Under the pieces are notes generated by a model. It was not told the DNA's origin. It searched no databases and saw only the letters and a program-made list of their open reading frames with translations. Below, piece after piece: positions 36,199 through 47,480 of a stretch of DNA of 64,000 nucleotides (within the stretch, counting starts at the first letter, position 1; each line of letters opens with the position of its first letter). The stretch is taken from NCBI RefSeq assembly GCF_000004075.3, contig NC_026655.2:5580001-5644000 (forward strand). Reading direction: 5' to 3'. The position numbers were made by a program, and so were the translations under genes. Source of the stretch: Cucumis sativus. Lineage: Eukaryota > Streptophyta > Magnoliopsida > Cucurbitales > Cucurbitaceae.

Positions 36199-36373
36199 CA
36201 TCTTATCACCGTAATTAAAGCAATTTGGCAATAATTTAGGAATACATTATTGTAATTAGATTAATTTGATCCTTTCCTTATAGGTTGTCCAATTAAGTGT
36301 ATATGTATCATTGTATTCTTGATTTTACATAACAAATAAACAAGATCTAGAAGATTCTCCATATTATTCTTCA

Positions 36374-36386
36374 TGGTATCAGAGCC
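36374..36386 (+). other. Primer-binding site of the young Copia element
   Basis: TGGTATCAGAGCC directly follows the 5' LTR and fits the initiator-Met tRNA 3' end used by plant Copia elements. Confidence 0.85.
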
Positions 36387-36399
36387 AAAACCCTAGACT

Positions 36400-37040
36400 T
36401 ACTGTACTCGCTGCCGTCGCCGCCGTCGCCGCTGCCGGAAAAACTCTGCCGTGAAGTCCTGCCGTAAAGACGCTTCCGCGAACGCCAGATCTCCCTTCAG
36501 TCAATCTTCCTGCCGCAGCCTTCTTCCACGAACGCCAGACGCAAGACCTTCCCTCGGTCCTTGCCGTGAAGCCCTGCCGTGAAGACGCTTCCGCGAACGC
36601 CTTGCCGTGAAGCCCTGCCGTGAAGACACTTCCGCAAACACCTTGCCGTGAAGCCCTGCCGTGAAGACGCTTCCGCGAACGCCAGATCTCCCCTCGGTCA
36701 ATCTCCCTGCCGCAACCCTCTGCCGTGAAAACGCTTCCACGAACGCCAGGCGCCAGATCTCCCCTCGGTCCTTGCCGCAGCCTTCTGCCGTGAAGACACT
36801 TCACGACACCTTGCCGCAGCCTCCTGCCGTGAAGACAACATCTCACCGTGAAGTAGCTCACCTGCTGGCGACCTCCTGCCGTGAAGAAACAACCGCGTCG
36901 CGAACTCCAGCAACCTCCTGCCAATATTCTGTGAACTGTATACTCACCGCCGTCGCAAGCACCCTCCTGCCTTGAAGACCTCTGCTGGCGACCTCCTGCC
37001 GTGAAGAAACAACCGCGCCGCGAACTCCAGCAACCTCCTG
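36400..37040 (+). repeat. GC-rich tandem repeat in the Copia leader
   Basis: Units built from TGCCGTGAAGACGCTTCCGC, GAACGCCAGATCTCCC and CTCGGTC recur many times between the primer-binding site and gag. A related unit at 36860-37050 is built on CGACCTCCTGCCGTGAAG. GC content is far above the rest of the window. The long ORFs on either strand here follow from the lack of AT-rich stops and are not genes. Confidence 0.85.
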
Positions 37041-40000
37041 CCTCGAATCCCAACTGCAATTCCAGTGAAATCCCAGCCACAAACTTCAGCCTCGAATCCC
37101 AGCCGCAAATACTCCGTGAATCTACAGCAGCTAATTTTCTTTAGATGGAGAAACATGAAGTTGCTCGTCCCATTAGCACCATTCTCGATGGAACTAATTA
37201 TATTACTTGGGCCCACCAAATGAGGAGTTTTTTGATAGGTCGAAAACTGTGGCGCATCGTTACTGGAGATATCACTAAACCAGTCAAACCTACTCCTCCG
37301 ATGGACACCACTGAAAATATTGATACAGACCCATCTGATGTCACTGGTCAAGAGACGACTGCAGAAACCGACAAATACATTGAACGTCTTGAGGATTGGG
37401 ATAGCCAAAACCATCAGATCATTACTTGGTTAGGTAACACCTCTATTCCAGCAATTCACACACAATTTGATGCATTTGATACGGCAAAAGAACTCTGGGA
37501 TTTTCTGTCCACACGTTTTCAGTCTATTGGACTTGCTCACTATTACCAATTGCACTCTCGACTTGTTAGTCTAAATCAGGAGGGAGGACAATCTGTGAAC
37601 GAGTATCTTGCAACTCTTCAACCAATATGGACTCAGTTAGATCAGGCAAAAATCAATCCGGAGCATATTCGCCTCATCAAAGTTCTTATGGGTCTTCGCC
37701 CAGAGTATGAATCAGTCAGTGCCGCATTGTTACATCGTAACCCTCTGCCGAGTCTTGATGCTGCCATACAAGAAATCTTATTTGAGGAAAACCGCCTTGG
37801 CATTGTTTCCTCTCTGCCATCTGATGTCGCTCTTGCAACCACCCATTCACGATCGGCTAATGAGTCTATTTTCTGCAAAAATTGCAAACTTCATGGTCAT
37901 AAGTTTGCTAATTGTCCTACTATTGAGTGCAGGTATTGCCACAAACGAGGTCATATCTTGGACAACTGTCCCACCCGCCCACCCCGTCCTCCTGGTGCTC
38001 CATATAAACCCAAGTCCTCCACTAAATACAGTTCTCCACCTATTGTTGCTGCTGCTACCCCATATGATATCACCACACCTCAGAATTTTCAGTTAAATGA
38101 TCTTCATGACTTACTGAAACAGGTGATCTCTTCCAACTCTACTGCTCTTGCCGTCACTCCAGGTACATCTTGGCTCCTTGATTCAGCTTGTTGCAATCAT
38201 ATGACTGCTGACATTTCATTATTATCCTCACCTACTCATGTTCAATCTCTTCCCTCAATTCACTCTGCTGATGGTAATCATATGCCTATCTCTCACGTTG
38301 GTACTGTTAACACACCCACAATAAAACTGTCAAACACCTATCATGTTCCAAAACTCACATTCAACCTAGCTTCTGTTGGCCAACTTTGTGATCTCGGACT
38401 AACTGTTATCTTTTCTTCTCATGGGTGTCAGGTTCAGGATTCTCAAACGGGGCAAGTGATTGGTACGGGACGGAAGGTGGGACGATTATTTGAGCTTACA
38501 TATCTTCAGCAATCTCCTGAGTTTCCACCTATCTCTGCACCAGTCACTGATACCTCTATATATCAGTGGCACCTTCGTCTAGGTCATGCATCCTCTGATA
38601 AACTTCGTAATTTAGTTTCTACTGGTAATTTGAATAATGTCTCAAAATTCAGTCATTTTGATTGCTTAAATTGCAAACTTGCAAAACAACCTGCTTTATC
38701 ATTTCCTAATTCCACTTCTCTATGTAATAAGCCTTTTGACCTTATTCATTCTGACATTTGGGGTCCTGCTCCTTGTACTACCGTTAATGGTTATCGATAC
38801 TTTGTCTTATTTATTGATGACTATTCTCGTTTTACTTGGATTTACTTTCTTAAACATCGCTCTTCGTTATATCAAATATATGTTGATTTTGCAAATATGA
38901 TTCACACTCAATTCTCCAGCAAAATTAAAATCTTTCGAACTGATAATGCGATGGAATATAAGGACTCTCAACTTCTTTCCTTCCTTGCCCAGCAAGGCAC
39001 TCTGATTCAACGCTCCTGTCCTCACACCTCTCAGCAAAATGGAAGAGCTGAGCGCAAACATCGTCACATTCTTGACTCTGTTCGTGCTCAGCTTCTATCT
39101 GCTGCTTGTCCAGAAAAATTCTGGGGCGAGGCTGCCCTCACCTCTGTCTATGTCATCAATCGTCTTCCTTCAAAAGTCACTAAAAATGTTTCTCCCTTTG
39201 AAAGACTATACGGTACTTCCCCTTCTTACTCCAATCTAAAAATTTTTGGTTGTGCATGTTTCGTATTATTATATCCTCATGAACATACCAAACTTGAACC
39301 ACGTGCACGTCTATGTTGCTTCTTGGGTTATGGTACTGAACATAAAGGATTTCGTTGTTGGGACCCCATCTCTCAACGATTACGTATATCTCGTCATGTC
39401 ACCTTCTGGGAACATCGTATGTTTTCTAGTCTTTCTTCATTCCATGAATCTCTTTCAAGTTCTCACCCATTCTTCACCGATCCGTCTATTGACCTTTTTC
39501 CCTCACTTGATTCAACACCTGACACTACACCTTGCATGTTACCTATACCTGAGGCCACTCAATCGGACCATATTTCTGCACTCCCGGATCTTCCATCTGC
39601 CCCTCTTGAGGAACCTGAATCTACATCAATCCGACGATCTACACGGGTAAGAGAAATTCCCTCTCATCTTAAAGATTATCATTGTTTCTCCACCATCATG
39701 TCTTTAGTTGAACCTTCCTCGTATAAGGAAGCCAGCACTAACCCATTATGGCAGCAAGCAATGAATGAAGAACTTCAAGCCTTAGAAAAGACTCATACTT
39801 GGGAATATGTGGACTTACCTCCTGGAAAGAAACCTATTGGTTGTAAATGGATCTTCAAAATCAAAACGCACTCTGATGGGTCTATAGAACGATACAAAGC
39901 ACGACTTGTAGCCAAAGGTTATTCTCAAGAATATGGCATTGATTATGAAGAAACGTTTGCTCTAGTAGCTCGAATGACGTCTGTTCGTAGTCTTTTAGCC

Positions 40001-41420
40001 ATTGCAGCTGCAAAACAGTGGCCCCTCTTACAAATGGATGTTAAAAATGCATTTCTCAATGGAACTCTATCTGAAGAAGTCTATATGAAACCACCACCTG
40101 GTACTACCCCGCCACATCAGAAAGTATGTCTTCTTCGACGAGCTCTCTATGGTCTCAAACAGGCTCCCCGAGCCTGGTTTGCAACTTTTAGCTCCACTAT
40201 TACTCAACTTGGGTTCACTTCCAGCCCTCATGATTCAGCCTTGTTCACCCGCCAGACACCTAATGGTATTGTACTACTTCTTTTATATGTCGATGATATG
40301 ATTACAGGCGATGACCCTCAAGCTATATCTGAATTGCAATGCTACCTGGGAAAGCACTTTGAAATGAAGGATTTAGGACCTCTCAGTTATTTCCTTGGCC
40401 TTGAGATCACCTCCGTATCTGATGGCTATTACTTATCTCAAGCTAAATATGCTTCTGACCTACTCAGTCGATCTGGTATTACTGATTCTACAACATCCTC
40501 AACACCTTTGGATCCAAATGTTCGACTTACTCCTTATGATGGCGTTCCCCTTGACGATCCTACTTTGTACCGGCAACTTGTTGGTAGCTTGATTTACTTA
40601 ACTGTAACTCGCCCTGATATTGCGTTCGCAGTTCACATAGTCAGTCAATTCATGGCCGCTCCCCGTACTATTCATTTCACTGTTGTCCTTCGGATTCTTC
40701 GCTACATTAAAGGCACTTTTGGGTCATGGTCTCCACTTCTCCTCACAGTCTTCTCTGGTTCTCTCTGGATTCTCTGGTGCTGATTGGGCAGGAGATCCTA
40801 CTGATAGAAGATCCACCACTAGCTATTGTTTTTATTTAGGTGATGCTCTTATCTCCTAGCGCAGCAAGAAACAATCTGTTGTTTCCCGGTCTAGCACTGA
40901 GTCTGAATATCGTGCTCTAGCTGATGCCACTTCAGAATTATTATGGCTTCGTTGGCTTCTTACTGATATGGGAGCCCCACAAACATCATCTACTACTCTC
41001 CATTGTGATAACCGCAGTGCCATTCAGATTGCACACAATGATGTATTTCATGAACGAACAAAGCACATAGAGAACGATTGTCATTTTGTCTGTCATCATC
41101 TTCAAAGCAACACTCTCCATCTTCAATCTATCTCTACCATTGATCAACCTGCAGATATCTTCACCAAAGCTCTCCATTCTCCTCGTTTCACTCTGTTACT
41201 TCACAAACTCAAGGTGGTTTCTACTCTACCAACTTGAGTTTGAGGGAGGGTATCACCGTAATTAAAGTAATTTGGCAATAATTTAGGAATACATTATTGT
41301 AATTAGATTAATTTGATCCTTTCCTTATAGGTTGTCCAATTAAGTGTATATGTATCATTGTATTCTTGATTTTACATAACAAATAAACAAGATCTAGAAG
41401 ATTCTCCATATTATTCTTCA

Positions 41421-42089
41421 CATCTAATTTTATTAAAGAAGAAATAGTCTTCGTGTTAAATATAAATTCTCAAAGTCCAAAGCTTCATAGAAATAATGTA
41501 AAACATGAAATATTGAAGAAATCAACGTAACTAAAACATCATTAGAGATATCTGTAAAATAATTCTAAAGAACATATGTAATCATAAATCACAAAGTGAG
41601 GATCTTCACCAAGCAAACAAGTATTTAAATCTCTAGCAATATAAGTATGAAGTGATTTGAAGATATACGTACATAATAGAACAAATCTGATCACACTACA
41701 CAATCGAATTAGTCTCATACATATGTAACCAAGCAAGCTAATCTCTAGTCATTCACATTCACACAAAGCTGCCTTTTCATCGAATTAAGTACACAACACA
41801 CACGACCAATAAAGTCTATATGTGTCCAAGTTGTCTCCAAAGAAAACTTTTAATTAGCTTAAAACCTACATCATAGACGATCTCATCATTTTGCAAATTT
41901 TGCTTCTTCCTTTTTCTTAAATTTTGATTAGAGACTTCACATATCTTTCACTGTGAAATAGCATTTGTAAACTAAAATGTCTCTCAAAATATAACCATTC
42001 ATTTAGGTACACTTTTGTCATTTTCCATCATTCTCTTTCCATTTTGCATCCACATGTTTTCTTTTTCCTCTCGTTTATTACATTTGAGG
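41421..42089. other. Spacer between the young Copia element and P450-7
   Basis: No coding sequence is recognised, and no trace of the missing 3' part of P450-7 is seen. A 27-base string at 42046-42072 recurs at 42710-42736. Confidence 0.5.
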
Positions 42090-42583
42090 CATACATTTCC
42101 ACCACATGGGGTCTCTTTGAATTGCCCAAGCATTGATCCAAACGCTTGTTTTTTATGGAATTTGGTAGCCTTCAAGGTTCACACTTTCCATGGTTTCTCT
42201 TGGCACCAATAAAGGAGATGGTGGGTGGAGCCTTAGAGACTCTTTTATAATACATTTCATGTAATCCATTTTCTGAATGTCGTTTGTTTCAATCTTTGAT
42301 TTTTTACCAACTATTGTTCTGACCTCTTCTTGAACTTTTCTCATGATTGTTGGATTTCTCATTAACTCTGTCATTGCCCATTCCAAACCTGCTGCTGTTG
42401 AGACGGTTCCACCCAGTAACATATCCTGCAATAAGTTTGAAATTGTGTTATATTGTTCCTTTTCTAATTGAGTAGTAGGAATGTTAAAATATCATTTTGA
42501 TCTTCTTTGATATGGGTACGAAAAACAATAATAATCTTTATTCAAGATAAGACACAATGTGAATATCTTTTTTCGAACTCCAC

Positions 42584-45500
42584 TATTAATGTAAATAAAG
42601 TAGGCTTAGTTAATTTGGGTAATGATGTTAATGTAAATAAAGTAGGCTTAGTTAATGTAAATAAAGTAGGCTTAGTTAATGTAAATAAAGTAGGCTTAGT
42701 TAATTTGAGGCATCCACATGTTTTCTTTTTCCTCTCCACTCTCGTTTTTCCTTCTTCCATCTCTGCTTCGGTCACTGATTCTGACACATATCAGTGGCAT
42801 CTTCGTCTTGGTCATGCTTCCTCTGAAAAACTTCGTCATTTAATTTCTGTTAACAATTTGACTAATCTTACTAAATTTGTTCCTTTTAATTGTTTGAATT
42901 GCAAACTTGCTAAACAACCTGCCTTATCTTTTTCTCAATCCATCTCTAATTGTGATAAACCTTTTGATTTAGTGCATTCTGATATTTGGGGTCCTGCCCC
43001 AATTACTACTGTTCATGGTTATCGCTACTATGTTTTATTCATTGATGACTACTCTCGATTTACATGGATTTACTTTCTAAAACATCGTTCTGAATTATCT
43101 CGCACATATATTGAGTTTGCTAACATGATTCGCACTCAATTTTCCTCTCCCATCAAAATTCTTCGCACTGATAATGCTTTGGAATATAAAGATTCCATCC
43201 TTCTTTCTTTTCTTTCCCAACAGGGCACTATTGTTCAGCGCTCTTGCCCTCATACCTCTCAACAAAATGGACGTGCTGAGCGCAAACATCGTCACATTCT
43301 TGACTCAGTACGTGCCCTCCTTCTTTCTGCCTCTTGTCCAGAAAAATTCTGGGGTGAAGCTGCCCTTACATCAGTATATACAATCAATCGTCTCCCTTCC
43401 TCTGTCCTTCAAAATACCTCTCCGTTCGAAAAACTATATGGTATTTCCCCCGACTATTCTAAACTCAAAGTTTTTGGTAGTGCCTGCTTCGTTCTGTTAC
43501 ATCCTCATGAACACAATAAACTTGAACCACGTGCCCGTCTCTGTTGCTTCCTTGGCTATGGCACCGAACACAAAGGATTTCGTTGTTGGGACCCTCTTTC
43601 CAACCGACTCCGGATATCTCGGCATGTCACTTTTTGGGAACACACTATGTTCTCTCGTTTGTCCTCCTTCCACACCTCCTTCTCTAGTCCTCAATCTTTC
43701 TTTACAAACACATCTGTTGACCTTTTTCCTCTCTCTGAACCCACCTTGGATACTGAGCTTGCACAATCTTCACCTGCTACTGCAAATCTGGATCCACCGT
43801 CTGTCTCCGATGATGTTCCTGAATCGCCACCTGCTACTCCTCTTCGTCGCTCTACCCGGGTAAGAGAACCTCCCCCTCATCTCACTGATTACCATTGTTT
43901 TTCTACCATTGTTTCCCTTGTTGAACCCACCTCTTATCAAGAGGCCAGTATTAACCCAGTATGGCAGAAAGCAATGGATGAAGAATTACAGGCTCTTGAA
44001 AAGACGCACACTTGGGACTATGTTGATTTACCTCCCGGTAAAAGACCCATTGGTTGCAAATGGATTTACAAAATCAAAACTCACTCTGATGGAACTATTG
44101 AACGTTATAAAGCTCGGCTTGTTGCAAAAGGATACTCACAAGAATATGGGATTGACTATGAAGAAACATTTGCCCCTGTTGCCCGGATGACATCTGTTCG
44201 CAGCTTGTTAGCTGTTGCTGCTGCCAAACAGTGGCCTCTTTTTCAGATGGATGTCAAAAATGCATTTCTTAACGGCAACCTATCTGAAGAAGTGTATATG
44301 AAGCCACCTCAGGGAACTTCTCCTCCTCCCAACAAGGTGTGTCTCCTTCGTCGCGCTCTATACGGTCTAAAACAGGCTCCACGAGCTTGGTTTGCCACGT
44401 TTAGCTCCACCATTACTCAACTTGGATTTACCTCCAGCTCTCACGACAATGCCCTTTTTACACGACAGACAACTCATGGTATTGTTCTTCTCCTTCTTTA
44501 TGTTGATGATATGATTATTACTGGTAATGATCAACAGGCCATATCCGACCTACAACAATATCTTGGTCAACATTTTGAGATGAAAGACCTTGGATCTCTC
44601 AATTACTTTCTCGGTCTTGAAGTCTCTCACCGTTCAGATGGTTATCTGTTATCTCAAGCGAAATATGCATCTGATCTAATAGCACGCTCAGGAATTACAG
44701 ACTCCACCACATCTTCAACACCGTTAGATCCTCATGTCCATCTAACTCCGTTTGATGGTGTTCCTCTTGACGATGCAAGCTTGTATCGGCAACTTGTTGG
44801 CAGTCTTATATACCTAACAGTAACTCGCCCAGATATTGCATATGCTGTTCATATTGTCAGTCAATTTATGGCTGCTCCTCGAACAATTCATTTCACTGCT
44901 GTTCTACGCATACTTCGCTATGTCAAAGGCACCTTGGGACATGGTCTTCAATTCTCATCTCAGTCTTCCCTTGTGTTGTCGGGATATTCTGATGCTGATT
45001 GGGCGGGGGATCCTACTGATCGACGATCCACTACAGGATACTGTTTTTACTTAGGTGATTCTTCCATCTCATGGCGTAGTAAGAAACAAAGTGTTATATC
45101 TCGTTCCAGTACGGAATCTGAATATCGTGCTCTGGCTGATGCTACAGCTGAACTTATATGGCTTCGGTGGCTCCTTGCCGATATGGGTGTCCCTCAACAG
45201 GGTCCTACCCTCCTCCATTGTGACAATCGTAGTGCCATTCAGATTGCTCACAATGATGTGTTTCATGAACGTACAAAACACATTGAAAATGACTGTCACT
45301 TTGTTCGTCACCACCTCTTAAGCAACACCCTCCTCTTACGTTCTGTTTCTACTATTGAACAACCTGCGGATATCTTCACCAAAGCCTTGCCATCTAATCG
45401 ATTTTGTCACTTACTTACCAAACTCAAGTTGATCGCTACTCTACCACCTTGAGTTTGAGGGAGGGTATTAATGTAAATAAAGTAGGCTTAGTTAATTTGG

Positions 45501-45619
45501 GTAATGATGTTAATGTAAATAAAGTAGGCTTAGTTAATTTGGGTAATTACCCTTGTATAAATACACAACTTTGGTCAATAAACAAAAGAAGGAAATATTC
45601 TTCAGCATATACTTCCACA
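42584..45619 (+). mobile_element. Copia LTR retrotransposon, broken, inside the P450-7 intron
   Basis: The 3' LTR is 45466-45619 (154 bp, TATTAATG to CTTCCACA). The left end begins with the same sequence at 42584 but is only partly LTR-like. A 5-bp target duplication TCCAC flanks it (42579-42583 and 45620-45624). Parts seen are GAG-pre-integrase and integrase (42780-43500), reverse transcriptase with YVDDM (43980-44730) and RNase H (44980-45400). Gag and protease parts are not seen, so it is a broken copy. It is closely related to the element at 36204, with the same purine tract TTTGAGGGAGGG before the 3' LTR. It is inserted in the orientation opposite to P450-7. Confidence 0.9.
42586..42700 (+). 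repeat. Short tandem repeats at the Copia end
   Basis: TTAATGTAAATAAAGTAGGC starts four times, at 42586, 42628, 42652 and 42676 (spacings 42, 24 and 24). The 3' LTR has two copies, 42 bases apart. The array has therefore changed copy number between the two ends of one element. Confidence 0.85.
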
Positions 45620-45940
45620 TCCACAATTTTACTTCTAAGGGTAAATCTAGATCCTTCTGTCAATTTTCCACCAAAAAAGTTACAGAAAACTGACGTACGC
45701 GACACCGCCATGGTTTCATCTGAGCGTTGTACGACGCTCTTTTTTTTAGTAGGGAAGTATAGACAAGCAGAGACCGACAGTTGTCGACTAAAACCGAGTA
45801 AGATAACTTAAGTTAATAGGGGTGAACGTAAATTCAATATTATATCAACATAGCATATGTGTGGTTTTTGGTGTTTTCATTTGAACTAAGGGGAAAATGA
45901 GGTTAGTTACTGATTTTGAGCTGAAATCTATATATAAAAG

Positions 45941-45965
45941 ATAGAGAGAGAGAGAGAGAGAGAGA
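45941..45965 (+). repeat. (AG)n microsatellite in the P450-7 intron
   Basis: A run of AG dinucleotides lies next to the exon 1 donor site. The intron of P450-4 has a shorter GAGAGA run at the same place (21045-21056), so it predates the split of these genes. Confidence 0.7.
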
Positions 45966-46946
45966 TTAAACCAGTAAAATTGCTTTGAAATCTTCCATGG
46001 TGAAATGATAATCAAAAGTGTCTTGGTGCAATTTGAGCATAATCCCCACGAAGTCCTTTTCCCAAATTCCATTATCATCACCATTCTTCATCTTGTCCCT
46101 ATGCTCTTCAATGACTTTCTCAAAAAGCATGTCGATTCTTTGAAATGTTCCTTTGAGTTGTCCACGAAATCCCCTCAACACATCAATCCATCCAAGCGAA
46201 GGAAACGCATCCCCAACACAGAACCCAGCCAAAAGCACCATAGCCTTCCTTGTAACTTCCCCAAACCCATAATTTTCATCCCCAATTTTTTTTCCCAAAA
46301 CGCATCTCCCCACTATATTATTTGAAGTTGATAGAAGAAGCTTGTTAAGATTGACTAATGATGAATCCCCACCAATAATCTTTTTCACAAGCTCTCCAAC
46401 TTCTTCATCTCTAACATGTTGAAAAGACTCGTCTCTTTTGGGGTTCAAAAGCTCCATAGCACAAACTTTTCTTGCCTCTCTCCATTTCTCTCCATAGGAA
46501 GCAAAGGCCACATCATGGCATCCATAGAGTAAGGATTTTGCAGCTGTGTTTTGGGATCTGCTTGAGAAGATGTTGTCATGGGATTTCATTACTTGTTTAG
46601 CTAGTTTTGATGATGAGACAATGAGAGTTGGGGTTTGGCCTAGTCTGAGAAGCATTAGAGGACCATATTTCTCTGAAAGAGATGCCAATGAGCGATGTGG
46701 GAGGTTGCCTAATTGGTGGAGGTTGCCAATTATTGGGAGTTGCGGCGGTGATGGTGGTAAGTTGTTGGTTTTGGGGTTTTTCTTGGATAAGAGTTTGAGT
46801 GAGAAAATTAGGAAGAAGAAGTAGAGGAAGATGAGAGGAAAAGAGAAGGGATCGAAGTGAATAGTGGTGGTTTGTTCATATGGAGATTGAGTAAATATTA
46901 TTTGCTCTACAAATTTGTGGAGATTTTTGTAGGATGTTGCCTCCAT

Positions 46947-47480
46947 TTCTCTTCCTCTTTCTTGAGGGTATGGTTTTTATGAATTGTATACAATGATATG
47001 ACATGAAGCTACATTTTATAATGGGAGGGGAGGTAATAATGTAAAATTATAAAGAAAACAAAAGAAAAAATGACTTTATTTAAAAATAAAATAAATAAAA
47101 TGGATGTGAGAGGGAGAGAATTCGGTAAAATTAAAAATAAAAAAAAATAAAGAAGTAGAATGCGTCTCTTCAAAGTGATATTGAAATTAATCGTGAGATG
47201 GAGTGAACAAAATTTTCACTCAATTTCCCTAAATAGGATATCAGAACCCAACTAAAAAACATTAAATCAAACTACTATTTCCATGAAGGATGAGCTAAAA
47301 ATATTCCCACAACAAAGAAGCTAATTGCTTTAAGAATTTATGCCAATAATTTTTCTAAACATATATATTTCACAAACATGGATATTTCACATTGTGACTT
47401 CATAAACAAACACGTTACTATATATACTCACTCACTCACTCACTCAATACACCTAATGCTTAAGGAAAAACACCAAAAGA
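46947..47480. other. P450-7 promoter and P450-8 3' flank
   Basis: A TATAAAAT on the minus strand at 47013-47020 is the probable P450-7 TATA box. A CTCA microsatellite (five units) lies at about 47427-47446. No other gene is seen. Confidence 0.5.

Larger units (their letters stand above)
36204..41420 (+). mobile_element. Copia LTR retrotransposon, nearly whole, young
   Basis: LTRs of 170 bp (36204-36373 and 41251-41420) start TATCACC and end TTCTTCA. They differ at about one position, suggesting an age of a few hundred thousand years at usual plant rates. A 5-bp target duplication CATCT flanks it. The gag-pol region (37145-41237) has, in order, an UBN2-type gag, a zinc knuckle with CRYCHKRGHILDNC (about 37930), aspartic protease DSACCNHM (about 38170), GAG-pre-integrase and integrase core (38560-39300), reverse transcriptase with YVDDM (39750-40500) and RNase H (40780-41200). 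This order (integrase before RT) defines Copia. It looks almost whole, with about two breaks. It is a close relative of the element at 42584. Confidence 0.93.
42090..46946 (-). pseudogene. Cytochrome P450 pseudogene, CYP71 clan (P450-7)
   Basis: Exon 1 (46946-45972, 325 codons) is open and normal: anchor, hinge PPSPPQLP, C-helix WREARK, ending KAILL at a good donor. Exon 2 starts at 42425 with DMLLGGTVSTAAGLEW; the I-helix Asp of GGTDT is changed to Val (GGTVST). It reads through ExxR to EGYQIP, then meets a stop where P450-8 has a proline codon. Similarity resumes (KTSVWINAWAIQRDPMW) and ends near 42102, so PERF and the heme-cysteine loop are absent. A Copia element lies in the intron. A functional enzyme is not possible. 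It is closest to P450-8; the intact exon 1 suggests recent loss or a transcribed fragment. Confidence 0.9.

Noticed and set aside
36379-37080. A 233-residue minus-strand ORF rich in Arg and Gly, and overlapping ORFs on the plus strand
   Set aside because: They lie wholly in the GC-rich tandem leader of the Copia element and repeat with its units; several frames are open at once because stops are rare there.
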